From: Pseudopelobacter sp964542535
Lineage (GTDB): Bacteria; Desulfobacterota; Desulfuromonadia; Geobacterales; Pseudopelobacteraceae
Direction: 5' to 3'
Assembly: GCA_964542535.1 (NCBI GenBank)
Contig: CAZIUE010000004.1
Location: 124,001-188,000, forward strand
DNA: 64,000 bases
How positions within the stretch are numbered: the stretch's first letter is position 1; every line of letters starts with the position of its first letter. Shown one piece after another: positions 34,501-43,525 of the stretch. The position numbers and the translations under genes were made by a program. Below the pieces are notes generated by a model, which had not been told where the DNA came from, did no database searches, and saw nothing but the letters and a program-made list of their open reading frames with translations.

Positions 34501-37500
34501 CATCCTTGTCGTCGAAGATAACATAGTTGAAATTCCCCTCACCTGCGGAGCGGCTGGAACCGTCCAGGTACTTGATTCCCCGGATGCCAAGGGTGTGGAG
34601 GTATTCGGAGGCGGCATTGTCGGAACCTAGGGTTGCCGTTAAATCATGGTATAGATCTTCTCCGGTAAAACCTTCCGCAACTAGTTCGTCAATATATTCT
34701 TCGGGAAACATTGTCTTGATGCGTTCAATCTCTTTTGCTGCGCCTTGACCCGGCCACATTTGTTCCTGATGTTCCAAATCCGCAATAGATTCTTGCTTGG
34801 ATTCTTCTGCCCATTTCAATATTGCTTGTTTAGCTTTTTCTGGTTGTTCTTCCAACGGCTTGTCCCACAAAAGGTACTCATCCTCCTGGGGGGCAAGTTC
34901 GACTTGGTAGAGGCGGCCAGTCAGTAATTTATCTACAGCGTTCTTTATGTTAAAATAACCCTTCAAACCATGTTCGCGGATAAGTAAATCAGATGCGGCG
35001 GACGAACCGCTGAGCGTCTTGCTGATAATGTTCCCTACCGCAATAGGCCCAGAGCCATAAAATTTATCCTTACCAACGGCCTGCTCGATAAGAGAATATA
35101 CTTCGGGGTTAGCATCCTTGAGCATACTGGAGAGCTCAGAAAAGCTGGTGCGTGCGGCGGGCACGCTTTTTCTATAATACTCCGCTACCTCTCGATTCCC
35201 CGCGAAGTAAAGACCATGCCCGTAAGCCTGCGCCCCTTCGCCGGTCCCTACCTTGTCCATGGAAAACTTATCGAACTGGTGCGGGGTTCCATGCCACGCT
35301 GCCGAATACGCCGAACCGGCCAGCGCCCTAGCCCCCTGCATCCGCTCCGGCCCCGCTTGCACCCGCTGGATGGCGTCCCGGATGATCCCGGCCACCTCGG
35401 CCTGGCCGAACTCCACCTGGAGCCCCAGCGCCCGCAGCCACTCCTTGATCCTGGCCACGATCCGGGCCAGCAGCAGGTTCTTCGGGTTGCTCTCGGCCAG
35501 TTGCGCCGCCAGCTCCCCGGCTGCCTCCAGCCTCCCATAGCGGGAGGAGAGATCGAAACCACGCTCGTCGGCGATCCGCTGCAACCGGGCCATGTCCTTC
35601 TGGCTGTAGTAGCGATACAGCGCTTCCAATTCCTTGTCGGCCACGCCGGCATGGAACCATTCGTGCCGCAGGAGCTCCCGGGCACGCTCCACCGAGGGGA
35701 TGAAGTCCGCCACCAGATACATGGAGTTGGTGCGAGGGTCGAACACGCCGTCGATAGCCTCAATGCCGTACAGTCGCATGTCGGCCTGTATGTGGGTCGG
35801 CAGGTCGGAGAGCGACTGGATCACGCGAATGGGAATGCGCGACGCCTGCAGGGCGCTCTTCAGTGCCGCCTTGATGGTGGCGGCGGGGGTGGAGAAGGCG
35901 CTGTCACGCGCTGCTGAAAAATTTGCGGTCATCAGCACGGTAAACTCACCACCCTTGCCCGCCGTGCGCAATGCCTTTCTACCTTGTGCCAGCAGATATG
36001 CCAGGTCGCTGTCGTTGTAACGTGCCAACTTCATCAAACCGATCCTGCGCAATGCCTGCCGGATTCCGCCCCAGACTTCCTGTGCTTTCCTCATCAGGGA
36101 GGGCGACTTCTGCCCGATCAGCGCCAGCAGCTCCGCCGTGATCCGGGCGTGTTGCATGCCCTTCACGCTTTCGGATTGTGCATCCCGCCAATAGGCGTCA
36201 AACAGATCCCGCACCCCGTGTTTATCTGCGATGGCTGCCAGACCGTCATATCCGCCAAGCCTATTGAACAGCCTGTTAAGAGACTGTATGCTCTTGACAC
36301 CAAACAGCCGGAAAATCCCCAGATGTCCGTACACCTCATGGAAGATCGAGGTTTCCATCTGTTCGCGTGTCGCATGAGCGTCACGAATCAGCCACACGGA
36401 GCCATCGTTATGCAAAACAGCGTAGGTGTTGTCCTTGGTGCCGCCTGCATCTTCGGCGGCTGTGCGTACCTTGTCCGGCAACGAGTCAAACGAGTCCGCA
36501 AGTTTCAGCGTGACTCTGCCGCCGAATTTGCCGAGCTTGAGGAAGTCCCGTATGACATCACCAGCGTCTTCAACGGAAAGAGGTGCATCTACCCTCACCG
36601 TACCGGCGGCTCGGGAAAGTAGCGCCACCCCCTGCTCCGTCTCCCTGGTCTCCAGGGTATCGATCAGCGTGTCGAATGCCGTGTCGATCACCGTGCGCTC
36701 TTCACCATTGGGCACGGTAGGGCCTTTCCGGCCGGCGTGCGACAGATAGCTGTTCGCCTGCGCCTTCGCCTCCAGCTTGTCCGTGACATAGGCATCGAAC
36801 GCCCGGGCGAACAATTCGGGCCGGGATGACCAGTACGCCTTCTTCCTGCCCTTGTCCAACGCCAGCGCCGCCTGTTTGTAGGCGGTCATCACCGGTTGCG
36901 GTTCATGCTCTCCCTGCTGTTTGTCGTCGAGATATTTGGGGAACGTGACTGCCTGGTGCAGCGACCTGATATCGTCCAGCGAAATCCTGACACCGCTCTT
37001 CTTCGCCAGGTCGCGCACGTCGGAGACCACGGAAAGTACGGCGGTTCCGCCCCCCCTGGTTCTCGCCGGCGCTATCTGCACGTACGCTTCCTCGCCATGC
37101 TGATACTCGCCACGGCGGATTCTGTCGGCAAGGGCAGCATACGCTTCCGCCGCGGTCTCGTTGCCCTTGAACTGCGCGCCGATGTAGTCCAGCCATTTTT
37201 CCAGACGCTTGTGCGCCTGCTCCCGCTTCTGCCGAGCGGACTCCGCTGCCTCCTGCGGCGTCTGTTTTTTTCGCTCCATGGCCGTGACGATGGCGCTGAA
37301 AGCCTTCAGCACCTCCGGCCGCACTTCGCCGCCTTCCTTGTTCTTGCCCAGCACTGACAGCCAGGGGGCCGGGGCCGCCCCGTATCCGGCCATGGTGGCG
37401 AAGTAGTGATCCAGGGCATGCGCCCACTCGTGGGTCAGGCTGCCCGCACCGGCGGTGCGGGTGATATTGATCTCGTTGACGCCGGGCACGAAGTGGGCCG

Positions 37501-40500
37501 CGACCTGCCCGGCCCCCTGAGCGCCGATGGCCAAGCCCAACATACCATTCAATGACAACGCCCGGGGCGGCACATCGAGAATCTCCGCCAGATCCATGAA
37601 GGAATCATACGCATGATTCAGATGCAGCTGACGTTCGTCCTGCGGCACCCAGTTTCCGAAGTTGACCCCGCGAAACCCGAAGGCGGCGCGCAGCCGGTCG
37701 CTGTCGACATCTTCCCCCTCCATGCGGTGGGCTGGGCCGGTGCGCTCGGCATCCGCCACATTCGTCCCGCGCTCTTCGATCCGGGTGCCGCCGCCCGCCT
37801 TCTTGACCGCTTCGCGAGCCGTTTCACGGGCCTGTTCTTCGGTTTCAAACGACCCCTTGACGGTGCGGCGCTTGTCCAGCAGTACGAACTGTTTGAGGCC
37901 GTCCAGATACGCCTGGGCCTTCTCGCGGGTGTCGGCGGACATGATATGTTCACGACCAAGCCGGATCACATAGATCGTGGGACGGTCTCCCGGTTGCGGC
38001 ACGTCATGCAGGGAGAAGTCGTTCCGGCCGACGATACGCCACCCCTGGCGCCGCCAGGATTCGATCTTGCCCGGCCAGCCTTTCTCGATATCCTTCAGTG
38101 CCCTGACGAGCTCATCGGTTCCCGGTTGCAGAGCGCCCAGCGCCTTGTTGCCGCCCAGGATGCGGATCTCGTCCTTGTACTCCCTCCAACCGTCGGGGTA
38201 GACGATATCCAGCAGCGAGCGCCCTGGGGCAAGGTCGCTCAGCGCCGTTCGTTTGCCCAGCATCGCTCCGGCCACGCGGGCGTTGCGTTCCACGAACGAG
38301 CGGATGGCGGCACGGTCGTTCGACCATGCCACAACCCCATCCATCACCCGTTTGACCGCCGCAATGTAGAGCTGAAAATCGGCGTCGGCCGGCACGCCCC
38401 GCACGGCCGGTTTCGCGGCCAGCGCGTCATAGACCTGCTTGACGACATGGGCGATCTCCGGCCGCATGCCGTCGTTCACCATGGCTTCGTAATCAGGTTT
38501 GGGATAGACGTTACCCTTCTGCACCTCCTTGGCTTTCAGGGCATCGTTCTTGCCGGCAACATCGTTCCAGGAAATGCCGCTCCTGATCCGGTTGCGCTTG
38601 TTGTAAACCAACTCTTCGCCAGAGTCGGTTACCTTCGGGGGGGCGGTGCTGGGCTTGGTGGTGGAAGTAGTGCTCTTTTCGGTGGCTGACGGGCCGTTCG
38701 TCGGGGGGGGTGATGTGCGTGGTGAGTCTGGATGGTTCTGGGTAGGGGATTGCCGTACATCCCCGGCGCTCTGCCGGGGAGTATCGTCTATGCTGCCGAC
38801 TTGATCCTTGCCGCGATTTCCTTCTTGCTCTGCCGCAGCAATTCGATCTCGGATGGTGTCAGCATCCTGTGACCGGGCGAGATACCGAGCTTCTGATTGA
38901 GTAAGGCGGTCGAAGGAGTGACCGAACCGGGTTTGCCACCATGTTTCAAGGTCGCCATGTTTTTGCCTCAATTCCTGTAATTGCGTTGAATCTGGCGTTA
39001 ATTTAGCTGAAAATGGCTTGCCTGTCAACGCGACAGCCGCTATGACCCTGCCGCCTTTTGATTCGATATATCCCTTCAGGTTGGCAAGCGTACCGCCCTG
39101 ACCAATGAAGTCATCAACAAGAACATACTCTACATTTGGAGTTACTTCTCCGTCAAAATATGCCTGACGCGCCATCCTGCTGTAGCCATTGGCCCCAGTG
39201 TGACCTACTACATTTGTTTGCACAATGCGATCATCAACTGCAAGACCAAGCGCATTTCCCAGTTTGTCGGCAAACGCTTCCGGTATGGCGTTGACACCAG
39301 TTTCTTCGTAGGCATGAACGCTAAGAAGAACCGGCTTACGGTCATCCAGCAGTGTACGCAAGGATTCCACCTGTTCCGCACTCATCGTATCATCGACAAG
39401 TTGAACAGCTGCATCCGCATCGCCCGACTTGGCAGCCTGGTACAGAGGATGCTTTTTTACGGCGGATTCCGGAGCATGAATCAAAACGTCCGGGAATCCG
39501 TTCCAGGCCGCCCGTGGCGGTTTCATGGCCGTCACCCTATCATTTCCAACGCTTTGCTGTACACCGGTATTTGCATCTGACGGGACGTTCTTCAGCTTAT
39601 CCAGGATCTTCCGCAGGCGCTCCCGCTCGGCAGGTTCGCGTGCCTCCTGGATCTTCTTGGCCAGCACCCGTCTGCGTGTCGCCTCGAAACGGGCCTTGTT
39701 GCGGGCCGGAGCAAATGCACGTTTGGTGTCTCCATCGCTCAACCACTGCTTGAACTCGGCTATCGAGACTTCCGTTAACGTCCCGATACGGTCTTTCCCA
39801 CTCTGGTCATAATTGGCCAGGTATCCGGCACGGGCAGCGACGCGCGAGTCGAAACCCAGCATAACCTTGTGCTCGTCGAACTTCCTGCTGGCCGGATCCA
39901 CCTGGCCCACAATGAACACTTTGTCACTGTGATGGTCTGGACCTATGAAGACATCGATGTGATCCTTGTCCCTCCCCACGGTCCCCTTGATATAGCCGTA
40001 GTGATGCGCGAGGGTGGTTTCCCACGCCTTGCCGTTCGGGTCCACCCCCTTGCGCGTTGATCCAGCCGGATTCTCGATGGAGATATCCAACCCCTGAAAA
40101 TCCACATGGCCCTTCTTGTAATTGCCGGCTTCAATCTGGGCCTGCGTCGGCTCAGGGATGTTGTTGTGGGGCGAAGTCGCCGCCTCATGGGCCGCGGAGT
40201 CGAATGCTGTGACCGCAGCTACTTGGGCGGTTTCTCGCGGTTGTGAATCACGCTGCTCTCCTTTCGTCTTTCGTTTGGTTTCTTTCAGCGCCGCCACGAC
40301 CGGGTGATCAACGTGTACCTCGGGCAGCGCGGCGATCTCTTCTTCCGTCAAATCTTCAAGCGCCTTACTGTTAGCAACCGACTGTTGCTTCTCTCCCACC
40401 GCCTCTTTTAGCTCGCCAAAGCTCATCAACTCCCTGAAACCATCTACCACAAACCGCAGATTTTCCACAGGAGTCTGCTGACTGACCTTGACCTCGTTGG

Positions 40501-43500
40501 GCGCCATGCCCTTGCCGGCCACGGCGTCTTCCGGGAAGACGATCGCGGCACTGATGCGGTCATTGGGGCCATAGGCGACGATAGGTTTCTTGCCGTCCAC
40601 CAGTTGGGCGCTGATACCGGAACGGCCCTCGAAGTCCTTGCCCGGCCGGAGCGTGCCGGTGTTGATGATGTCATGCAGCTCCTCCACGGTGGTGAGTCGG
40701 ATGGGATTTGTGGGGCGTAAGCTCCCGGAGGAGAGGAAGGTGTTCAGGGTGTCTTTGGTCTGCTGCTTGGTAGCAGTCCCCACGGCGGTCATGACCTCGC
40801 GCGGGGCGGCCACGGCGTTGACCACGTGGGAGGGGATGTCTTCTGAAGCCGTGACTGGCGAAACATCCGTGACCGGTGACTGGTGAAACATCCGTGACTG
40901 GTGACTGGTGACTGGTTGTTCACTGTCCACTGCCCCCTGATTACTGGTTACCGGTGAGGCGTGAGGAGCGAGGGGTGAGGGGTGTTCCTGATCCCTGGTC
41001 CTCGATCCCTGGTCACTGCCTACCGGTCCCCGGTCCCCGGTACCAGTTCCCGGGTTTTGATCTCCACCAGCTGGTCCACCGCCGCCACTACCTTCTGCCG
41101 TCTGTTTGCCGGCAGTCTCTTCACCCGTTGTACCAACCTCTTGCGCATCGTCATAAGCTGCGATTGCCTGCCTGATTTCATTCCTGGCCTCCATGATCAG
41201 TTTTTTAACGTCGTCGTAACTCTCGATATGCAATTCGTCGAACAGGTCCAGCAGCGCATGGGCCACGTCATCGTAGCATTCCACGATCACTTGCTGCTCG
41301 TCGGCGGTGAAGCCGTCGATGCCGATTGCGCCCAGGTCGTCATCGGTCAGTTCCAGGGCCTGGGACAGATCCTGAGTGCTCAACCATTCCTGTTCGGCCC
41401 GGTCCAGCCTGGTCTCCACATCGGCATGGCTGCTGTAGGTATGGCTTCCCCGGGCGGCGGCGTGCACCGCCTCGGCCAGGTCGTTGATGGTGGCATCCTC
41501 GGGCAGGTAGCCGTGCCCCACCAACGCCTCGCGCATGCGGTCCAGGGGGAGCCCACCGCTCTTGAAGGCATAGGCGATGCCCGTACCGCCGGCCCGGCCC
41601 GCATGGCGGTTGATCTCCTTGGCATCGTCGCCGACCGTCGCCCCCCACTGCTGTTTGGCCTGGTGCAGATCCAGCCCGCCCAGCTTGGCCATGGCCACCA
41701 CCAGGTCGTCTTTGGCGGGGTCCAGCTGCCGACGGGGTGAAGCGGGGACGCGGGACCGGGGACCGGCAACAGCCGGTGAGGCGTGAGGAGTGAGGGGTGA
41801 GAGGTTTTCCCGGTTCCCGGTTCCCGGTCCCTGGTTACCGGCTATCGGTGAGGCGTCAGGAGTGAGGCGTGAGGGGCTTTCCTGGTCCCTGGTCCCCGAT
41901 CCCTGATCACTGGTCCCAGGTCCCTGGTCCCCGCCTACAGCCCTGCGGTATCGGGTGAGGACATTGGCGTCGTGCTGCGCATCGCTGGTGCCGTAGCCCT
42001 GCATCAGGCCCAGACCACGGCCGGAAGCGATCTCGCCCTGCGCCCAGGCATGGGCCTTCTCCAACTCGCTGGGAGTGCGCACAATGGGAGCGGGGGCCAA
42101 GCCATCGTTGACAGCCATGGTGGATTCGCCCCGAATGGTGCGCCGCTCGCCGACAAGGCCAGAAATGCCGGAGATTCCACGATTGAGCGCCGCTGAAAGT
42201 GGTCCCGTCGATGCAGCTTGAGGACTCTCGGGAGAGAGGCGTGAGGACATTTCCTGTCCGTTGCTAACTGCTCCCTGTTGACTGATCCCTGGTCCCTGGT
42301 CCCCGGTCCCCGGTCCCCGGTCACTGTCCATAAGAATGGTCCCCGGCGGAGTGGCGGGCTCCGCCGGGGCTGTCTGCGCGGAGTCGCCGGAGGAGGGGCC
42401 GGGCTCCGTTGCGCGGACAAAGGGTTGCAGGAGCGTGGGGTCGTCGAGGTTCAGAGCATAGGGGGCGCTGCCGGTCTGCTCCTCATCGCCGATGGCATCG
42501 TGGGCATGGCCCAAAAAGTTTGCGGCGGCGGACCGATCTGACTTGGCTATTTCGTTGCCCATCACCCGGGCGGCCGCCGAACGCACAACGGGGTCCGTGG
42601 ATGGATCAACCAGCGCCCGCTGCACCTGACGGGCATCACGGAACATGGAGTAGTGCCCGGGACCGGCCAATGGGCCGAGCAGCATGGCCATGCCGACGCC
42701 GCCCTGGGCGCTGTGGAGCGCCTGTTCCCCGAACGCGGGGGCATCCTTCAGTCCGGCGGCCCGTTCGATGGCGGCTTGCCCCTCGTCCTGAGCCGCCTCG
42801 GTGACTCCCTCGCCCAGCATCTCGGCGCCCCAGGCCTTGCCGAAGCGTGTCAGCGTGTCTCGGCCCGGGGTCGCAATGCCGCGCACCACGCCCTGGGCGG
42901 TCTGTTTGCCCAGGGAGGGAAAGGCGCCCTTGAGGAACCGGCCCCCCAGATAGGTCATGACCGCGTCACCGACACCTTGAACGACACCGGTGGCAAGGCC
43001 GGTCCTCTTGGCTTTCCCGACTCGCGCATCGGCGGAGTGGGTTGCGGCATAGACGTCGTCCAGCCCCTCCTGGGCCAGCATGCGCTCCTTGGTGTCCTGA
43101 TAGGTGGACCCTCCGTACATGGTGCCGGCGATGCCGGCGCCCAGGACGGGATTGATCAGCCCCCCGGCAATAACCGGCGCCATCTGGCCGATGCCCTCTG
43201 CCCCGGAGACCAGCGTGTTGCCGACGACGCCGTGGTCGGTCCCACTCCGCTGCATGTCCGGCAATCCGGCGATGGCCTTCGCGGAATCCTGCAACTCCTG
43301 GCCGGACCGATAGACACGGGAATCCACCGGAGCAAACGCCTTCATGGCGCCGCCGATCATCTGAGGCGTTCCGACGAACAGGCCGCGCTTGAGGCCGCTG
43401 GCCATGTCTCCGGCAATGCCGCGCTGGGGCGGCTCTTCGGTGGCCGCGTCGAAGGCGGCGTGCAGATAACGGCTGCTGGCCTGGGCCTGCTTGGCGTCCG

Positions 43501-43525
43501 GTTTCCAGTTGTACAGATCATCCAT
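31541..43525 (-). CDS. Giant polyvalent phage protein (3,994 residues)
   Basis: The ATG at 43525 overlaps the preceding stop by 8 bases. Domains in order, approximate residues: glycine-rich, partly hydrophobic region 40-270; three repeat-coded disordered linkers at 394-437, 527-594 and 822-892; pyrophosphatase-like (InPase) domain 1130-1270; phosphoribosyltransferase-like domain 1348-1566 with LVDDFIGQGGTLANL; LPD5/LPD1-like region 1634-2200 with HEWAHALDHYF near 2032; peptidase-like segments with HEVYGH near 2396 and HEWFHAG near 2621; ART-PolyVal-type ADP-ribosyltransferase 2740-3018 (HGTPHQFDKF, GHGLYFAG); LPD38-like C-terminal region about 3480-3960. Such proteins are thought to be ejected with phage or plasmid DNA to disarm the recipient. 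Confidence 0.88.
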   Translation of the reverse strand: MDDLYNWKPDAKQAQASSRYLHAAFDAATEEPPQRGIAGDMASGLKRGLFVGTPQMIGGAMKAFAPVDSRVYRSGQELQDSAKAIAGLPDMQRSGTDHGVVGNTLVSGAEGIGQMAPVIAGGLINPVLGAGIAGTMYGGSTYQDTKERMLAQEGLDDVYAATHSADARVGKAKRTGLATGVVQGVGDAVMTYLGGRFLKGAFPSLGKQTAQGVVRGIATPGRDTLTRFGKAWGAEMLGEGVTEAAQDEGQAAIERAAGLKDAPAFGEQALHSAQGGVGMAMLLGPLAGPGHYSMFRDARQVQRALVDPSTDPVVRSAAARVMGNEIAKSDRSAAANFLGHAHDAIGDEEQTGSAPYALNLDDPTLLQPFVRATEPGPSSGDSAQTAPAEPATPPGTILMDSDRGPGTGDQGPGISQQGAVSNGQEMSSRLSPESPQAASTGPLSAALNRGISGISGLVGERRTIRGESTMAVNDGLAPAPIVRTPSELEKAHAWAQGEIASGRGLGLMQGYGTSDAQHDANVLTRYRRAVGGDQGPGTSDQGSGTRDQESPSRLTPDASPIAGNQGPGTGNRENLSPLTPHASPAVAGPRSRVPASPRRQLDPAKDDLVVAMAKLGGLDLHQAKQQWGATVGDDAKEINRHAGRAGGTGIAYAFKSGGLPLDRMREALVGHGYLPEDATINDLAEAVHAAARGSHTYSSHADVETRLDRAEQEWLSTQDLSQALELTDDDLGAIGIDGFTADEQQVIVECYDDVAHALLDLFDELHIESYDDVKKLIMEARNEIRQAIAAYDDAQEVGTTGEETAGKQTAEGSGGGGPAGGDQNPGTGTGDRGPVGSDQGSRTRDQEHPSPLAPHASPVTSNQGAVDSEQPVTSHQSRMFHQSPVTDVSPVTASEDIPSHVVNAVAAPREVMTAVGTATKQQTKDTLNTFLSSGSLRPTNPIRLTTVEELHDIINTGTLRPGKDFEGRSGISAQLVDGKKPIVAYGPNDRISAAIVFPEDAVAGKGMAPNEVKVSQQTPVENLRFVVDGFRELMSFGELKEAVGEKQQSVANSKALEDLTEEEIAALPEVHVDHPVVAALKETKRKTKGEQRDSQPRETAQVAAVTAFDSAAHEAATSPHNNIPEPTQAQIEAGNYKKGHVDFQGLDISIENPAGSTRKGVDPNGKAWETTLAHHYGYIKGTVGRDKDHIDVFIGPDHHSDKVFIVGQVDPASRKFDEHKVMLGFDSRVAARAGYLANYDQSGKDRIGTLTEVSIAEFKQWLSDGDTKRAFAPARNKARFEATRRRVLAKKIQEAREPAERERLRKILDKLKNVPSDANTGVQQSVGNDRVTAMKPPRAAWNGFPDVLIHAPESAVKKHPLYQAAKSGDADAAVQLVDDTMSAEQVESLRTLLDDRKPVLLSVHAYEETGVNAIPEAFADKLGNALGLAVDDRIVQTNVVGHTGANGYSRMARQAYFDGEVTPNVEYVLVDDFIGQGGTLANLKGYIESKGGRVIAAVALTGKPFSAKLTPDSTQLQELRQKHGDLETWWQTRFGHSFDRLTQSEARYLARSQDADTIRDRIAAAEQEGNRGKDQVGSIDDTPRQSAGDVRQSPTQNHPDSPRTSPPPTNGPSATEKSTTSTTKPSTAPPKVTDSGEELVYNKRNRIRSGISWNDVAGKNDALKAKEVQKGNVYPKPDYEAMVNDGMRPEIAHVVKQVYDALAAKPAVRGVPADADFQLYIAAVKRVMDGVVAWSNDRAAIRSFVERNARVAGAMLGKRTALSDLAPGRSLLDIVYPDGWREYKDEIRILGGNKALGALQPGTDELVRALKDIEKGWPGKIESWRRQGWRIVGRNDFSLHDVPQPGDRPTIYVIRLGREHIMSADTREKAQAYLDGLKQFVLLDKRRTVKGSFETEEQARETAREAVKKAGGGTRIEERGTNVADAERTGPAHRMEGEDVDSDRLRAAFGFRGVNFGNWVPQDERQLHLNHAYDSFMDLAEILDVPPRALSLNGMLGLAIGAQGAGQVAAHFVPGVNEINITRTAGAGSLTHEWAHALDHYFATMAGYGAAPAPWLSVLGKNKEGGEVRPEVLKAFSAIVTAMERKKQTPQEAAESARQKREQAHKRLEKWLDYIGAQFKGNETAAEAYAALADRIRRGEYQHGEEAYVQIAPARTRGGGTAVLSVVSDVRDLAKKSGVRISLDDIRSLHQAVTFPKYLDDKQQGEHEPQPVMTAYKQAALALDKGRKKAYWSSRPELFARAFDAYVTDKLEAKAQANSYLSHAGRKGPTVPNGEERTVIDTAFDTLIDTLETRETEQGVALLSRAAGTVRVDAPLSVEDAGDVIRDFLKLGKFGGRVTLKLADSFDSLPDKVRTAAEDAGGTKDNTYAVLHNDGSVWLIRDAHATREQMETSIFHEVYGHLGIFRLFGVKSIQSLNRLFNRLGGYDGLAAIADKHGVRDLFDAYWRDAQSESVKGMQHARITAELLALIGQKSPSLMRKAQEVWGGIRQALRRIGLMKLARYNDSDLAYLLAQGRKALRTAGKGGEFTVLMTANFSAARDSAFSTPAATIKAALKSALQASRIPIRVIQSLSDLPTHIQADMRLYGIEAIDGVFDPRTNSMYLVADFIPSVERARELLRHEWFHAGVADKELEALYRYYSQKDMARLQRIADERGFDLSSRYGRLEAAGELAAQLAESNPKNLLLARIVARIKEWLRALGLQVEFGQAEVAGIIRDAIQRVQAGPERMQGARALAGSAYSAAWHGTPHQFDKFSMDKVGTGEGAQAYGHGLYFAGNREVAEYYRKSVPAARTSFSELSSMLKDANPEVYSLIEQAVGKDKFYGSGPIAVGNIISKTLSGSSAASDLLIREHGLKGYFNIKNAVDKLLTGRLYQVELAPQEDEYLLWDKPLEEQPEKAKQAILKWAEESKQESIADLEHQEQMWPGQGAAKEIERIKTMFPEEYIDELVAEGFTGEDLYHDLTATLGSDNAASEYLHTLGIRGIKYLDGSSRSAGEGNFNYVIFDDKDVDIRAQYSTAKQDADIAAHAARIDAPSKVADMTKGLFELIGMQTPSRVKAAFGKVLSNPWWGSVGKPIRRMVVDLNRTRSHVRNEIISDLFLASEGYTGVEGLRNLLAKATKAERKLFNELIKYGDRNDVARNFTRDELYRGKTPFGKLSRTVVEAYKAFHQVIQAANRVRFERLSDIALVPYAKEPWYQELLDLLDARMHLDKDLSPTEVGQLGKLLSSTRRRMGDVELFGDNNPTGKPVTEKVAKAYRAFMDQLAATSEPGLVRMAYKHITEYRGELDKLKNEWGHVQGYAPRMRKDGDWHVSVYRVDEESNRTKVYMKPATTEGSAKRHVAEVQADLAAHLKGNYDAEARYEVAYERNTATPAELLSDRGSELAIEQLIMNAFDKANVFKTSAEDLVSMKRAILDEVGKQIMAQGFGRHGISREKTQIEGYRDDDYLAVLQEFISGMAGWLSKMQYAVEVNREADRISTSDPDDKVWVHNYFKDSMKNSTSMDEVMATARSVGAFYYLGFKFSSAVLNAFQNYTLGQALLAGRMKKAGLKGEPIVILAKAQKDVVKDAIARKHGGTGVLTDEERGVIDQAVRQGTARAQAVRFMSGLNEQGFGGRWKKVVEVGMTPFSAIEQYVNREPAVLAAYRVFKTTPRGQFDQKAFDIAVEFVDDAHVLSGKENLPEMVRKVDEIFPSLGKTLYLFQGYTHNYLLAMANALKNGEFEVIARSLGAVAALGGVFALPGADDLDKWITKWFGVSYKLKFKMWMKRHAREYGTPGEALEAFVNHGATSVAGVDMSRALAVNLPFVSDPDKSFGERMGGVWGGMVKKPVMAAQALGSGQYFRAIESMMPEFAANPMRAYRQATAGATTLSGKPILDETGHQMRYSGTDVAKKVLGFQPMGVAERTELKSAGRGLVAAWSDERTDYLNALRVARTPEQVRQAIQEAIRWNYRLHRSQAKGLVRPISAESIRRARTFRVGAGDKRRMGWEQEYVD
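40850..41060. repeat. Heptanucleotide repeat array A in the giant gene
   Basis: The plus strand shows GTGACTG units (three nearly perfect in a row near 40899-40920), then GTGAGGN units, a GTGTTCC-type core, and GGTCCCN/GATCCCT units ending with GGTCCCC copies near 41033-41045. In protein it encodes a Gly/Asp/Gln/Pro/Ser-rich linker at about residues 822-892. Confidence 0.85.
41745..41945. repeat. Heptanucleotide repeat array B in the giant gene
   Basis: Two consecutive compound units on the plus strand. Each has GTGAGGN copies, then a core (AGGTTTTCC in the first, GGCTTTCC in the second), then CGGTTCC/GGTCCCN copies. It codes for a linker at about residues 527-594 containing GDQGPGT and SPLTPHASP motifs. 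Confidence 0.87.
42215..42345. repeat. Heptanucleotide repeat array C in the giant gene
   Basis: GTGAGGA followed by ATTTCCTGTCC, then a clean run of GATCCCT, GGTCCCT, GGTCCCC, GGTCCCC, GGTCCCC and GGTCACT near 42285-42330. It codes for a linker at about residues 394-437 (DRGPGTGDQGPG). Confidence 0.87.

Noticed and set aside
31883..34630. A 915-codon open frame on the plus strand
   Set aside because: It is antisense to the giant polyvalent gene in GC-rich sequence. No domain is recognisable and the composition is that of a shadow frame.
40850..42345. Possible CRISPR array
   Set aside because: Units are only 7 bases, directly adjoining and with no unique spacers; no cas genes are in the window. 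They are short tandem repeats.
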